DNA of 59,104 nucleotides from assembly GCF_001039355.2 (NCBI RefSeq), contig NW_019775419.1, positions 226,825 through 285,928 on the forward strand, written 5' to 3'. Under the pieces are notes generated by a model. It worked only from the letters and a program-made list of their open reading frames with translations, was not told the DNA's origin and did no database searches. Below, one piece after another: positions 24,446 through 36,979 of the stretch (position 1 is its first letter; the number at the start of each line of letters is the position of its first letter). Both the position numbers and the translations under genes were made by a program. This stretch comes from Lingula anatina. Its lineage: Eukaryota; Brachiopoda; Lingulata; Lingulida; Lingulidae.

Positions 24446-27400
24446 GTGTACCGGCTTTTATCGATATTGCCGAGGCTGACCAGGTATTGTGACTCGGAAT
24501 GTCAACATTTATATTGCAGAAAACGTCATTTATATGTACACTTTATGACAGGCCGCATGGCCACCGTGTTTCTTGTCTGATTTACCTCAAATATCTTCAG
24601 AAGTAGAGAAGTCTGTGTACATGTATTGTAACGTGTGTGACAGTGTGGCACGGCGTTTTCAGCCCATTTAATAGCTTAAATTAATATGCTCAAAGGTCTT
24701 AAAATCTTGGTCTTTGTCATGTGTGTATCAATACATGTTTGTTTAAATTTTAAAGGGTTTGTTTATAGGTAAGTGTATTATTGATACCTGTAGCCTGGGT
24801 GGAATTTATCTGTAAATGCTGTCCAGTTATGGGCAAGATAGGGGGGGGGGGGTGTCTGCTCTAGCAGCTGGGCCAGTGAAATAAAAAGAACACAAACAAG
24901 AGTCTTACCAACAAGTAAAGTTCATGCACTGTGTTACTTTATAATAGTACAAATGTAAAGTTTTATTGGAAGATATTGATACTACTAAATGGTTTGTTAT
25001 GCACATAACTCCCTCAATTCATGCCTTATTTATATTTCAGACAACTGAGCTTAGACAGTATTTGAAGTCATTTGGAGCTGAAATTTCTGAAGAAAATTCT
25101 GATGGTGGTTTGTTGAATGATCTGCGCCAAATTATAGAAGCATGTGAAGTGTGCTTAAAAGAGGCAAATAATGAAGCAGGTAATAAGCTAATGGCATGCC
25201 AAGATTACTATGATTTAGCTGTCATGATTTAAGTTTCAAGTATTCTTTTCAAAATTTCAATTTTGATACTACATTGTCACTATTTTTGGTAAACTTGGTA
25301 ACCTTAACACCTCAAATCCTGATAACACAGGTTGTTTTTAATTGCAGCCTTTGGTTCTTGTTGCTTTTAATTGACCTGCATTTTAAAATGTTAAATGATA
25401 AGTCTTCTGTTATTACGTATTTTGATTAACAGTCATAGAATTGTCTTGTTTGTATCATAACAGAGAGTATTGATGATAAAATGTGTTAAATTGTCATATA
25501 ACGTCAGTGATCTCATTTTGTTAGAATATAACTTAACTATCATTATTTATATTTCAGAGTTGGAGAGTGTCCTAAACAGTATCATGTCACTGATCTTATT
25601 AATCCCAGTAGACAAATCGGAAGGACTTGTTCTGGCACTTTGTGAAAAATTGGTCAAATATCCAGCTGGGGACAAACATGCAGGAGCAAGGATACGAGTG
25701 TGAGTGTCAGTCTGTGTGCATAAAAACATTTAACAAACATATAATAAGTATTTGGCCAGATAAGATGGCATTTGTTTGTGAAAATCCCAAAAGAGATTTA
25801 TCTGATTTTACTTTATCTGATTGACCATGAAATCAATTTTCTATTCTGTGTAAATAGATTCCATAATCTTCTGTAATCTTGTTTTTTGCATCAAAGTTTT
25901 TTTTTGTGTGCAAAACCCTCAAAATTGATTATCCAGACTTAGATTTTAGACTGAATAAATTTGAAACTGTCTTTAAATACAAACTCGATATTTTGCCAGA
26001 ATCTAATGCATTTTTAAACTCACACCAGACTCCCTATTATGCCATTATCAATTTTAAAAAAAATCCTCAATTTCTATTCAGACTGTCCAATTTATTCCAT
26101 GGTCTTGGTGAGAGGTCTAACTACAGGTATCATGTATATACCAGCATGATCAAACTAGCCACTGCCTGTGATCTGCTGAGTGCTATACCTACTGATTTGG
26201 ACCAGGTAAGTGTACACATGTATTCATGATAGAGCGAAGAGGTTGGCAGAACTCAAGGAATGGAGATTACTTTTTAGTTAGCTCATATTAAAATATGAGT
26301 GCATTGGTAATATAACCTAAGGTTATTTATATTTAGTGTTTATTTAGCTGCTGTACATGTTCCATGCATTGACTGGTGCTCTGTTAATTCAAAAAAGTTG
26401 TGATTATGTAAAAAGAAAGTCACAGTCCTTGCAGTAGTTTTATCATAAACTGTGCCAATTTGCAAATATTTCGTTTTGCAGTTTACATATATTGCTTTTT
26501 ATTTTTTACATATTTGTTTGTTAGATCAAAGAATGGGTGGCCCAATGGGACATTCCCACACAGAAAGTCCAGAACATTCTCAGACTCCTCTATGAGGCAT
26601 TTGTAGCAGCAAAACAGAGGTAATGTAATGTTAACTTGTCAGTTTTATTCAATCGGTTCTTTTAAACTGCATGATAATGAGTGATCTGTCCATGTGTGGT
26701 CCATTATGAATTGAAAAATGGTCCCATATTTTTATGTCACATAAGACTTGTATTTTGTCATGCACATCAACTTCTCAGTGTTGTTGTAAATATACTAAAA
26801 TGTTAAATGCTATATTGTATGATCTCTTGACAGCCTTATTTTTGCCTTTGTCCTTGTGAGCAAACATCTCAGTGCTTGAGATTACAGTTAGTTTTGTATC
26901 CTAACCAAACAGTAAAAAGACTACCTACTTATACTGTTAATAGGATGTTATGATTGTGTATTACAACTTGTAATATAAAATGAATTTGTTCTTACTTTTA
27001 TTTTTCTAGTGAACAAGCCACAAAGACTATGATAGAACTGCTGGGGACATATACAAAAGAAAATGCATCTCAGGCCAGGGATGATGCTCAGAAGTAAGCA
27101 ATTTTTTCAGATTTTAAGAATTCTGTCATAATTTTATGCTAGCAGTTATAACACTTACAAAATTTAATGGTTACAAATCAGGCATTTCAGCAGGGATGTA
27201 TTTGACTTTCCTAGCTTTTATATATCAAATATTTGAAAGTTTGTTTTTGGAAAGCTATCAGTAAAATGTACAGAATAAACTACTTTACAATATAAACACT
27301 TGGCACTGTTGTATTGATATGGAACTAAAAGAAAAGAAAAGTATTTAATGAATTTTCATAATTTTAGGTGCATAGTAACCTGTCTAGCAGACCCTGGTAC

Positions 27401-29539
27401 ATATTTGTTGGATCATTTTTTGACACTCAAGCCAGTTAAATTCCTGGAAGGGGAACCTATTCACAATGTAGGTTTTGATATTGTGTAGTCCACTTGAAAA
27501 TGCAAATGTTTGGGTCCTTTTTTTAAGTGTCAATTTCAGTGGGCTACTATTATTTATCCTGGATCAAACTGATCCACCATCTTTGGTCTTGAAGTTAACA
27601 CCATCTTTGAAATAGAGTTATTTCATCAGACAAATCCCATAAATAACCTAGGCCAGAAAAAAAAATTCAATGGGGCCTTTGACTTCATCATTTTGGTTGT
27701 CTGGGTATGTGATTTGGCAGGCTTATCTCGTGTGAATGTGTTAAAATGGGTCTTTTTGTATGATCTTATATATTGTGAAATAGATATGTCGATATTTGCA
27801 AAATGCACAATGCAATTAGTTGACATCTTTCAAAGAACAAGTGTGCACTTCACAAACATTACAGATAAAAATAATCTTTCATTGGACATGAAATCATGAT
27901 TTTAATAATTAATTTAAAATAAAAAGAGATAATGTAGTTACTGATCATGGACTGTATTACACTATTATTTTAACTCCATTTTGTATTATTTCAGCTTTTG
28001 ACCATATTTGTATCAGGCAAACTATCACATTACCTCGACTTCTACCAGAAACACAAGGATTTTGTGAATTCACTTGGTAGGTAAATTGTGCAACAGAACT
28101 TTTCTGTCCATTAAACTTTTCTTCATGATTAATTCCCATTTGAGTAAGGAAAAGTCAAAGGGCCATGTATAATTTTTTGAGTAAGTTAATGCAATGTGTT
28201 TTAAGCATAAATGGAATTTTCACAGGCGTTGGTAAAGTAATACATAGCTAAATGTCCCTATGAATAAATAGTGTTAAGAACATGGATATTGTGCATGTAT
28301 TTCTGCCTTTGAACATTTTCACTTCAATAATTCTCTCTCTCTGTTTTTGCGATGAAACTGACCCAGATTTTCAATTCCACCAGGTTTATCACATGAAGAA
28401 AATCTACTCAAGATGAGAATTCTGACATTCATGCAGATGGCAGAGGGAAAGAAAGAGATTGATCTTGATACTATCCAGCAAGAGATGCAGATTGGGGAGG
28501 AGGAGGTTGAACCTTTCATTATAGATGGTAAGTCTGCTAGAGGAGATATACTTTTGAAATTATTGTGAAAAAGGTTTTTTGTTGTTTGAAGATAATATAC
28601 AGGGGCGAGTTTTTTCGACATTTGTCGGTTTTCTGACTTTTTGGTAGCTAAAAATACCATTGACCTGGGTGGCCCCCTGGAGCCCAGGGTATATTTTCTG
28701 ACTTTTCACTAAATGGCTCATCCCTGAAAATGAAAGCTTTTCTCAAATTAGAGATGAAATTACAATTTCCTTGGTGTCACATTCAGGCCTGAAATCACCA
28801 TTCCTGTGATCGTCCATTGATGGCAGATTGAAATGTAGTGCATGGCTCATTATTTAGCCTATAAAAATATACATATTTTTAAATGCTCTTTCTGAAAACT
28901 AAGGGGTACTGATATGAGCTGAACCTACAATTTTGTTTTAATGACACTGCCATATAGGTCTCCTTTGCTGCATTTAAAATGTGGGAAACATTAGGACAAG
29001 ACGTTCAAGAAGTTCAGTTTTGAGGGGGAAAACGATTTTGAAATGTTGAGAATGACAAAAATTTGTTCATTCTAAGTAATGCTAGTTAAGCCTAGTGGTT
29101 TATACACCAAATTTTTTTTGATCCCGTTTTACATTATCAAGTGCCTCCCATCTTACTTACAGACTGTCCTCAATTACATTCTAGATTTAATGATAATCAG
29201 TGTCGTGAAAAATACAGTGTGTATGTAATTTTTGGTAGTAGAAGCACCATTAATACAAAGACACATTTAAATGAATGTTGCAGATATTTGATAATTAATG
29301 AAACTTTTTTGCATTCATCAGTTGTACGAACTAAGGCTGTCCGCGTCAAGATTGACCAAATCCAAAGAAAAGTTTTGATCAGCACAACAACCCATCGTAC
29401 ATTTGGCAAACAGCAATGGCAACAGCTGAGAGAAGAGCTTGAGTACTGGCAGAGCAGCATCAGCCGTGTTCGAAACAGTTTGCATTCACTGAGCACATTA
29501 GCTTCACAGCAGGCCCAGCAGCCATCTCAACAGGCTTAG
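24442..29539 (+). CDS. EIF3M: Eukaryotic translation initiation factor 3 subunit M (10 exons)
   Basis: PCI-domain subunit of the eIF3 complex that loads the 40S ribosome with initiator tRNA and mRNA in the cytosol. Exons: 24442-24483, 25041-25179, 25558-25699, 26082-26205, 26525-26619, 27010-27093, 27368-27467, 27995-28076, 28384-28527, 29322-29539. All introns are GT/AG. The joined product is 389 aa against about 374 in human. The N-terminus [14 protein letters not shown], the phrase [13 protein letters not shown] and LSNLFHG are diagnostic; the PCI core runs through exons 7-10, with [12 protein letters not shown] near the C-terminus. The tail ends in a Gln/Ala-rich extension ([10 protein letters not shown]). 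It shares a promoter with CARS1. Confidence 0.97.
28600..28726. mobile_element. Small CAGGG-ended MITE in EIF3M intron 9
   Basis: Starts CAGGGGCGAG and ends CTCATCCCTG, an imperfect inverted pair. The interior holds the inverted phrases TTTTCTGACTTTTTGG and ATTTTCTGACTTTTCAC around a GC-rich centre. Likely a non-autonomous hAT-type relic. Target-site duplication not clear. Confidence 0.45.
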
Positions 29540-29858
29540 GGAAATTTCTTTGGCGTGTTCATAGTACATGAAAGAATATTGGGTAGAGAGTATCTATTTA
29601 TTGTTGAAAGGGTTAGAAAAATGAGTCATTTGTCATATCTTGGGAAGAACAGCTTGCCTCTTATGTGCTTCCTTGAGACAGTTGTACGATGAGAATTGAT
29701 TGGATTTTTACTATAAACTATATGTAATACAGTTGCTACAGACTACATACTTGTGTAGCCAGGCAGGTAAATATTACCATGGATTCAGGATATGAAATTG
29801 AAAGAAAGAACATTGTCATATTTATCAAACCATGCAAGGAACTTAAATGATTTTGGTA

Positions 29859-29864
29859 AATAAA
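29859..29864 (+). terminator. EIF3M: EIF3M polyadenylation signal
   Basis: AATAAA 320 bp after the EIF3M stop codon, within an AT-rich 3' UTR-like stretch. Confidence 0.6.
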
Positions 29865-29964
29865 TAAGATTACACATATGATTTAAATTAGTTGGTTTTA
29901 TTTGAAACCACACCATAAATACAACTTTTTATTGAAAAAATATTAAAAGGTTATTTTAAAATGG

Positions 29965-30041
29965 TCTATCTTTTTATTTATGTCCAAATTTGCCGAGGCC
30001 AAAGGAATTAAGAAACCAGCCGAAAACACTACATGCCCCAT
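29965..30041 (-). pseudogene. Relic of exon 1 (signal peptide) of a fifth pseudocathepsin copy
   Basis: Reading from the ATG at 30041, the minus strand encodes a sequence like MGHVVFSAGFLIPLASANLD, clearly related to the signal peptide MEHVVFLACFLIPLASASLN of copies A and B. Similarity continues upstream of the ATG (GATCTGTATTCAAAATGATAAG) but decays after about 25 codons; no I29 domain or later exons follow. It lies just beyond the EIF3M 3' end and is the leftmost remnant of the tandem array. Confidence 0.8.
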
Positions 30042-30727
30042 TCTGATCTGTATTCAAAATGATAAGGTAGCAGATTGAGCTCTGCATATCACGTGAATGT
30101 TTGGTTGCAATTGATTATCACAGGATATGTTCATAAGTAGATAAAAACCATACAGGTACAACATGATAATTGATACACTTTAATTTTTCATATCACATAA
30201 GGTTGCCTTTGAAAAGTTTTAACAACCCTTGGATAGTTTTGTATGTTTGTTAAAAATTATGTAAAGGTTGTTAACTTTTCCTGTATCCCAGTGTGACCCT
30301 GACACAAATTTTAAAGCCTTTTTTTTTCTTTATCATTAAGTATCAACTTTACTCAAATAATCATTAAAAACACTTCATAAGTTTTTTTTTACCATCTGAA
30401 TGTAAGACAACTTAATTTGGCTGCTATAGCAGTGCCAAAAAGGCTGCTGAAAATATATAAATCTCTGTCAGTACATACATATCTTAAGTATATTAAAACA
30501 ATGTCCGATCAATAGCTTACTGTAACGATGGGTAAGGTTTTTTAAACCAATTTGCATAAGTATTGAAGTTTTTGAGCTTGGCAAAGACTGACAAACTTTA
30601 ACAGTCAACAACACTGAGTTGGATAATTTATCAAATAAGGCTGCTGAAAAGTTGGCTAAGATTCAAAGCAGGTTTTCTGAAGATGGTTTCTATTTTTAAT
30701 GTTAAAACATTCTGAAACGGGACTCTG

Positions 30728-33128
30728 CTACTGTCTGTAAATAGGCAGACTGGCTGCTGTGGCTATCCCACACGTGTTGCCTACATTTCTGGCTATCAAG
30801 ATATAACCGTCCATTCCCCATGTTGTTCCTGCTGATAAGCAAATTGATATTATATAGTACAATACACATTTAGAAACAGTTAACTGTCAAAGGAAATGTT
30901 CTTATTCAACAACATTGTGAGACAAACATGAAAAGTATTTAAAAATTGCAATATTTAATCAATACAATATGAAAATTTACATCCACTAGAGATAAATTAA
31001 CCAAATGCATTTTTAACCCTTTTCAGAACAGAGGTGTCACTTATTTAACACAATTAACTGTGCAAGATATTTACACATAATATATGCTATTAGGACATTT
31101 TCGAACATGGCACCAAATTGATATAAAGTTATTATATACAGTCCAATATTTTTTTTTAATTAAATGCCTCTCACCCCAGCTATTCTTACAGATCCAGTAA
31201 TCCTTTCCAGACATACTACCGTACCCCACCAACAGGAGAGCATGGTCCAATTGTTTATCACTGCATCTTTGCTCTACAAACACCCCACTCTTGTACAACT
31301 GGAATGAACTATGGCTAGCATCAACCAACACCACCACAGGATTTTGGAGAACAGCAAGTTGAAGGTCTGTCTCATTGCCTCGCATAACAGATCGGGATCC
31401 TTTGATCTGAACAGAAAATAAAATCATGTTTGTGAAGATGTTCTATTACAACAATTTTACGTTTCTTGCAATACCGCGCAGTTAATTTTCTTTTAATTTT
31501 GTGTCAAGAAATAGAACATGATGTACCCATTGCTTTACCTGTTTGCGTGTATCAAGTGTTTACAGATACAAGTTGAATAATTATCTCTATTTTGACATTT
31601 CAATTCAATGAACAGGTAACAGAAGATAGTATGTATTATGACCAATGGGGTCTTATTCATGTGTAACTTAACATTCACAAATTTAGAACTCACCACATGC
31701 TTCTTACAGATAACACTTTTATTAATGATGTCACTCTTTAGGTGGTAATTTGGTCAAGACGCAACCAATTAGATATAACATTATGTTAGAGGAATATGCC
31801 TTGTATCACTTGTATGAAAAAAATCTCCATGAATATCAACATTTCCTCATGTTGCTTTAGGTTTCTCACCTGTGCAGCAGGGTGGCAAGAAGAGCTGTGA
31901 CATACTCCACTAGAAGCATTATAAGGATAGTACGTCTGCCTCTGAGCATAGTCCACCCAGCTTCTTAATGCAAGCAAAGGGATTCCCCATTGGGTGTCCT
32001 CTTGTGCAACAGTCAGAAGTCTCTTGGACACTCAGGGCAACCGCATGGCCAGTATTGATTTTGAAGTAACCATATAAGCTGTCTGAAAAAAAATACATGA
32101 ATGGAATAGCTTTGAAGAACATCACATAATGTAATAAATTACAGCATGTGGATATATTCTTTTTGATGCATTAGTATTCCTTCAGATATCATATTTTCAA
32201 TAATTTAAAATGACAAAATTCACTTCATTTTCCATATCAAAATTTTAACTAAATCAATCTTGAAGTAAAAACTTATCTTTTTCATTTTAAAATAAAACTA
32301 TTATTATTATTATTATTTTAACATGGTTTTATCAAATTTTACAATAAAACTATCACCTATAACTGCATATGCAGTAGCATCCCTGCCTTGATTTGTAACT
32401 GGTGGAACTGCTCCCCTTTTTCTCCAGTCAAAGGAAGCAGGAGCACCTTGTAGTTTTTGATACATGTATTTCACTTCTTCTGTCTTTTGTCGTTTAACCA
32501 CAGCTGTTTCACTCACCATTTCCTACAGAATTTTACAGCATGGTATGTTCTGTAATATCCTTTTATATACACTGTTTATATGCACAAATTAAAGTTCATC
32601 TAGACAAAAACTTTCAAATTAATGACACAAAATGAAAATATCACCGAGTAACTCAGCAAGTGCAATGTGGAAACATTCCATTGTAATGTATCTGAAGAGA
32701 CTGTCAATATTTTTTTTTACAACAGAGTGCTAGGCATGTTTCCACATGTTCATAAAACCAGGAAGTGTCATTTGGTGTCAGGATGTTTTTTTTTCTTAAA
32801 GTCCTTGAAGACTTAAAAAGTATACATAGATCAATACATCTGCTTATTTGTGATAAGTGGTTGTCAAATATCAATTTCATTGACTCACCTTCAGTGCTCT
32901 GTCAGCAAATTCATTAATTTCCACAGTGAACGAAGAATACTTTGAGTTGTGGTCCAGCACAAAGGCTAAATTCCTGGCCCAAGTATATCTTCTAAATTCT
33001 TCCTCAGCAGCACTTTCATATTTTTTGTGATGCTGTTTCTTCCATATTTGCCAGTGAGTTTCATTTATATTCAAACTGGCTGAGGCCAAAGGTATTAGGA
33101 AACAAGCTAAAAACACAACATGCTCCAT
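30728..33128 (-). pseudogene. C1A papain-family pseudoprotease, copy A (frameshifted)
   Basis: Exons in order: 33128-32889, 32522-32357, 32082-31870, 31406-31175, 30828-30728. Exon 1 gives a signal peptide and I29 inhibitor propeptide ([12 protein letters not shown], then an ERFNIN-like helix and EINEFAD). The mature domain starts near [17 protein letters not shown]. The active-site segment reads NQG-RDATAYAV where family members have QCGSCWAF: the catalytic Cys is Ala, Trp26 is lost and two residues are missing. The catalytic His ([11 protein letters not shown]) and Asn (KNSWG) remain. Exon 3 has a 4-bp insertion near 31930-31935 relative to copies B-D, which shifts the frame before YPYNASSG. 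Without it the gene would encode 315 aa. Stop codon TAG at 30728-30730. Confidence 0.85.
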
Positions 33129-33239
33129 TCTGATCTGTGTTCAAAATGATTAGATATTATGTGTCTGAATGTTTGGGTGCAAGTTATTATCATAGGTGTG
33201 TTCATTGGTCCATAATTAGATTAAAACCATATAGGTGCA

Positions 33240-33508
33240 CAGGGGCAGATTCAGGATTATTTGAAGGGGGGTCCGCCAAGCTGACCCAACCCCCCCCTCC
33301 CCCCCGGCGTGGGGTTCGCAGCCTGGTGAAGGGCCCTGAAAAATTTTGGTATTTTAGAGGGTGAAGGGTGAAATTTGGTATGGTTTAGATCTATGGTTCA
33401 GCTAGTCAAAATTCTAATTTCAAGAGGGGACCATTGATGTGATTTTTTTCAGTAATCGAAGGGGGGTCAGGACCCCCCTGACCCCCCCCCCCCCTAAATC
33501 TGCCACTG
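33240..33508. mobile_element. hAT-like MITE upstream of copy A
   Basis: 269 bp starting CAGGGGCAGATTCAGG and ending CTAAATCTGCCACTG. Internal C and G homopolymers form a second inverted pair (GGGGGGTCCG and GACCCCCCTGACCCC). Flanks are GGTGCA and GGTACA. The homologous position near 30150, in the relic copy, reads AGGTACAACATG without the insert, a natural empty site. Confidence 0.7.
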
Positions 33509-34211
33509 GGTACAACATGATAATTGATACACTTTAATTATTGATATTACATAAGATTGCCTTTGAAAAGTTTTAACAACCCTTGGATAGTTTTGCATGT
33601 TTGTTGAAAAATTATTTAACTTTTCCATAATCCCAGTGTGACCCTGACACAAATTTTAAAGCCATTTTATTATTTTTTCTTTATTATTATGTACCAACTA
33701 AACTAAAATAATCATAAAAAACTTTTTGAACAGTTTTTACCATCAGAATGTTAGATAAATTTATTCTGGTGCAATAGCAGTGCCAAAAAGGCTTTTTAGG
33801 ATATCATATAAATCTCTGTAAGTACATATATCTGAAGTATATTAAAACAATGTCTGATCAATAGCTTACTCTAACGATGGATGAAATGTTGACAACATTT
33901 TGCATAAGTATTTAAGTTTTTGAGTTTGGCTACGGCTGACAAACTTAACAGTCAACAACATTGAGTTGGATAATTTATCAAATAGGGCTGCTGAAAAGAT
34001 GTGCTAACAATAACTAGTCAATATATTTAAAAAGGCAACTGTGAGTAAAACTAGTGTAAATCAAGACAATATAGGTTTGCTAGTTATATAACTAAAAATG
34101 AAGACACGTGCCTGCAAAAATCATCATGAAGCGCAACTCATTTGGCTAAAATTCTAAGCAGGCTTTCTGAAGATGGTTTCCATTTAAAATTCCGTGTGAA
34201 ACTGGACTTGT

Positions 34212-35974
34212 CTACTGTCTGTAAATAGGCAGACTGGCTGCTGTGGCTATCCCACACATGTTGTGGTCATTTCTGGCTATCCAGATGTAACCTTGCATTC
34301 CCCAATTTGTTCCTGGTGATGAGAAAATCAATATTTTATGATATGATACACATCTAGAAACAGTTTAGTGTAAAAGGAAATGTTCTTATTCAACAACATT
34401 GTGAGACAAACGCAAAAAATATTTAAAACTTGAAATATAAATGCAATGTGAAAATTACCTCCACTAGAGAGAAATTAATCAAATGCTTTACATTTAGAGC
34501 AGAGGTGTCACTTATTTAACACAATTAAGTGTGCAAAATATTTACACATGAAAATATGCCTATGGGACATTCTCAAATAGGTATATGATACCAAACTGAA
34601 AAAGTTTTTTATACTCTGATAATTTTACAAATGTTATTTTCTGATCCTGAAATATTAAATAAATTGAATGGCTCTCACCCCAGCTATTCTTACAGATCCA
34701 GTAATCCTTTCCAGACATGCTACCATACCCCACCAACAGGAGAGCATGGTCCAATTGTTTATCACTACATCTTCGCTCTACATACACCCCACTCCTGTAC
34801 AACTGGAATGAAGCATGGTTAGCATCAACCAACACCACCACAGGATTTTGGAGAACAGCAAGTTGAAGGTCTGTCTCATTGCCTTGCATAACAGTTCGGG
34901 ATCCTTTGATCTAAATAAAAATAAAATCATGTTTGTGTAGACATTCTATTACAACAATTTTAAGTTTCTTGCAATACCGCACAAGTAATTTTCTATTAAA
35001 AAATTTAAATATTTTTGTGCAATGAAATACAACATGATGTACCCATTGGTGTACCCGTTTACGTGTATCAAGTGTTTACAGATACAAGTTGAATAATTAT
35101 CTCTTTTTTGACATTTCTATTCAACGAACTGGTAACAGAAGATAGTATGTGTTATGACTGATGGGGTCTTACCCATGTGGAACTTAACAGTCACAAGAAC
35201 TTGCCATGTGCTTCTTACAGATAACACTTTTTTAAAACACGTCACTCCTTAGATGGTAGTTTGGTCAAGATGTGACCAAATAGATATAACATTATGTCTG
35301 AGGAAAAAGCCTTTTATCTTTTGAAAAAAATCTCCATGAATATCAATATTTCCTCATGTTGCTTTAGGTTTCTCACCTGTACAGCAGGGTGGCAAGAAGT
35401 ACTGTGACATACTCCACTAGAAGCATTATAAGGATAGTCTGCCTCTGAGCACAGTCCACCCAGCTTTTTAATGCAAGCAAAAGGATTCCCCATTAGGTGT
35501 CCTCTTGTGCAACAGTCCGAAGTCTCTTGTTCACTCAGGGCAACCGCATGGCCAGTATTGATTATGAGGTAACTATATATGCTGTCTGAAATAAATACAT
35601 GAGATAGCTTTGAAGATTATCACATAATGTAATAAATTACAGCCTGTGGATATTTTCTTTTTGATGCATTTGTATTCCTTCAGATATACTATATTTTCAA
35701 TAATTTAAGATGACAAAATTCACTTCATTTTCTGGGGTTGTCTCTATAGTCCGAAGGTTCATTGGTCTGAAGGTTCATTGGTCAAAAAAATGGTAACATT
35801 TTCTTTGGTTTTTTAAATCAAGGGTTCATTGGTCCTTTGGGTCCAATAGTAAACATTCGGATTAATGAATCTTTGGACTATTGAACCTTTGGACTATTGC
35901 TATGGCCCCCATCTTCCATATCAAGTCAATCTTGAAGTAAAAGAAGTTATCATTTTCATTTTAAAATAAAACTG

Positions 35975-36027
<53 letters not shown>

Positions 36028-36979
36028 TTAACATGGTTATATCAAATTTTACAATTAAACTATCACCCATAACTGCAGATGCAGTAGCATCCCTGACTTG
36101 ATTATGAACTCCTAGAACCACATTCTTTTCCCTCCAGTCAAAGGAAGCTGGAGCACCCTGTAGTTTTTGATACATGTATTTCACTTCTTCTGTCTTTTGT
36201 CTTTTAACCACAGCTGTTTCGCTCACCATAGCCTGTACAATAGAACAGCATGATATGCTCTGTATAATATCCTTTTATACACTGTTTATATATGCACAAA
36301 ATTCATGTAGACAAAAACTTTCAAATTTATGACACAATAAAATGAAAATATGACCGTGCAACTCAGCAAGTGCAATTAATGCAGAAACATTCCATTCCTA
36401 TTGCAATGTATCTGAAGAGACTGTGTCAATTTTTCTTTTTTTTTTTTTTTTTTTTTTTTGTAACAGAATGCAATAAATGTTTCCCCATGTTCATAAAACC
36501 AGGAAGTGTCATTTGGTGTCAGGATGTCTTTTTTTTTTTTACAAAGTCCTTGAAGAGTTATAAAAAGTATACATAGATCAATACATATGCTTACTTGTGA
36601 TAACTGGGCCCCATAACTCAAAAGCATCGCGCATATTGCCACCGAGCGAAAGAGTCTCAATTCCATAACTGCCATATGGGGCAAGTTATGGAATTGAGAC
36701 GCTTGTGCTGGTTGTCAAATATTAATTTCATTGACTCACCTTCAGTGTTCTGTCAGCAAATTCATTAATTTCCACAGTGAACGAAGAATACTTTGAGTTG
36801 TGGTCCAGCACAAAGGCTAAATTCCTGGCCCAAGTATATCTTCTAAATTCTTCCTCGGCAGCACTTTCATATTTTTTGTGATGCTGTTTCTTCCATATTT
36901 GCCAGTGAGTTTCATTTATATTCAAACTGGCTGAGGCCAAAGGTATTAGGAAACAAGCTAAAAACACAACATGCTCCAT
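34212..36979 (-). CDS. C1A papain-family pseudoprotease, copy B (intact frame)
   Basis: Exons in order: 36979-36740, 36232-36067, 35585-35377, 34910-34679, 34312-34212; 315 aa. It has a signal peptide (about residues 1-18), an I29 propeptide (about 24-80) and a mature C1A fold from about residue 110. The active-site segment NQV-RDATASAV puts Ala129 at the catalytic Cys position and deletes two residues. The Cys that normally pairs in the nearby disulfide is also gone, and the oxyanion-hole Gln is Gln125. His260 (in [10 protein letters not shown]) and Asn280 (in KNSWG) are conserved, as is the [11 protein letters not shown]-terminal strand. Predicted to be secreted or lysosomal and inactive as a peptidase. 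The promoter side faces away from EIF3M. Two small mobile insertions sit in its introns. Confidence 0.88.
35733..35911. mobile_element. Fold-back MITE in copy B intron 2
   Basis: About 179 bp with long imperfect inverted ends (left ATAGTCCGAAGGTTCA, right TGAACCTTTGGACTAT, one mismatch) and repeated GGTTCATTGGTC inside. Copy A intron 2 at the same place reads CACTTCATTTTCCATATC with no insert. TTTTC/TCTTC flanks may be a short target duplication. Confidence 0.75.
35976..36028. repeat. (ATT)n microsatellite in copy B intron 2
   Basis: Triplet run adjoining exon 2 of copy B; copy A has a much shorter run at 32299-32317. Confidence 0.95.
36436..36459. repeat. Poly-T tract
   Basis: Homopolymer of about 24 T in copy B intron 1; shorter T runs occur at the equivalent place in copy A. 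Confidence 0.95.
36606..36706. mobile_element. About 100-bp insertion with perfect hairpin in copy B intron 1
   Basis: Copy A reads GATAAGTGGTTGTCAAAT here, while copy B has about 100 bp inserted before TGGTTGTCAAAT. The insert includes a perfect 17-bp inverted repeat, GTCTCAATTCCATAACT at 36654-36670 and its complement at 36684-36700, with a 13-base loop. A small non-autonomous element is likely. Confidence 0.65.
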
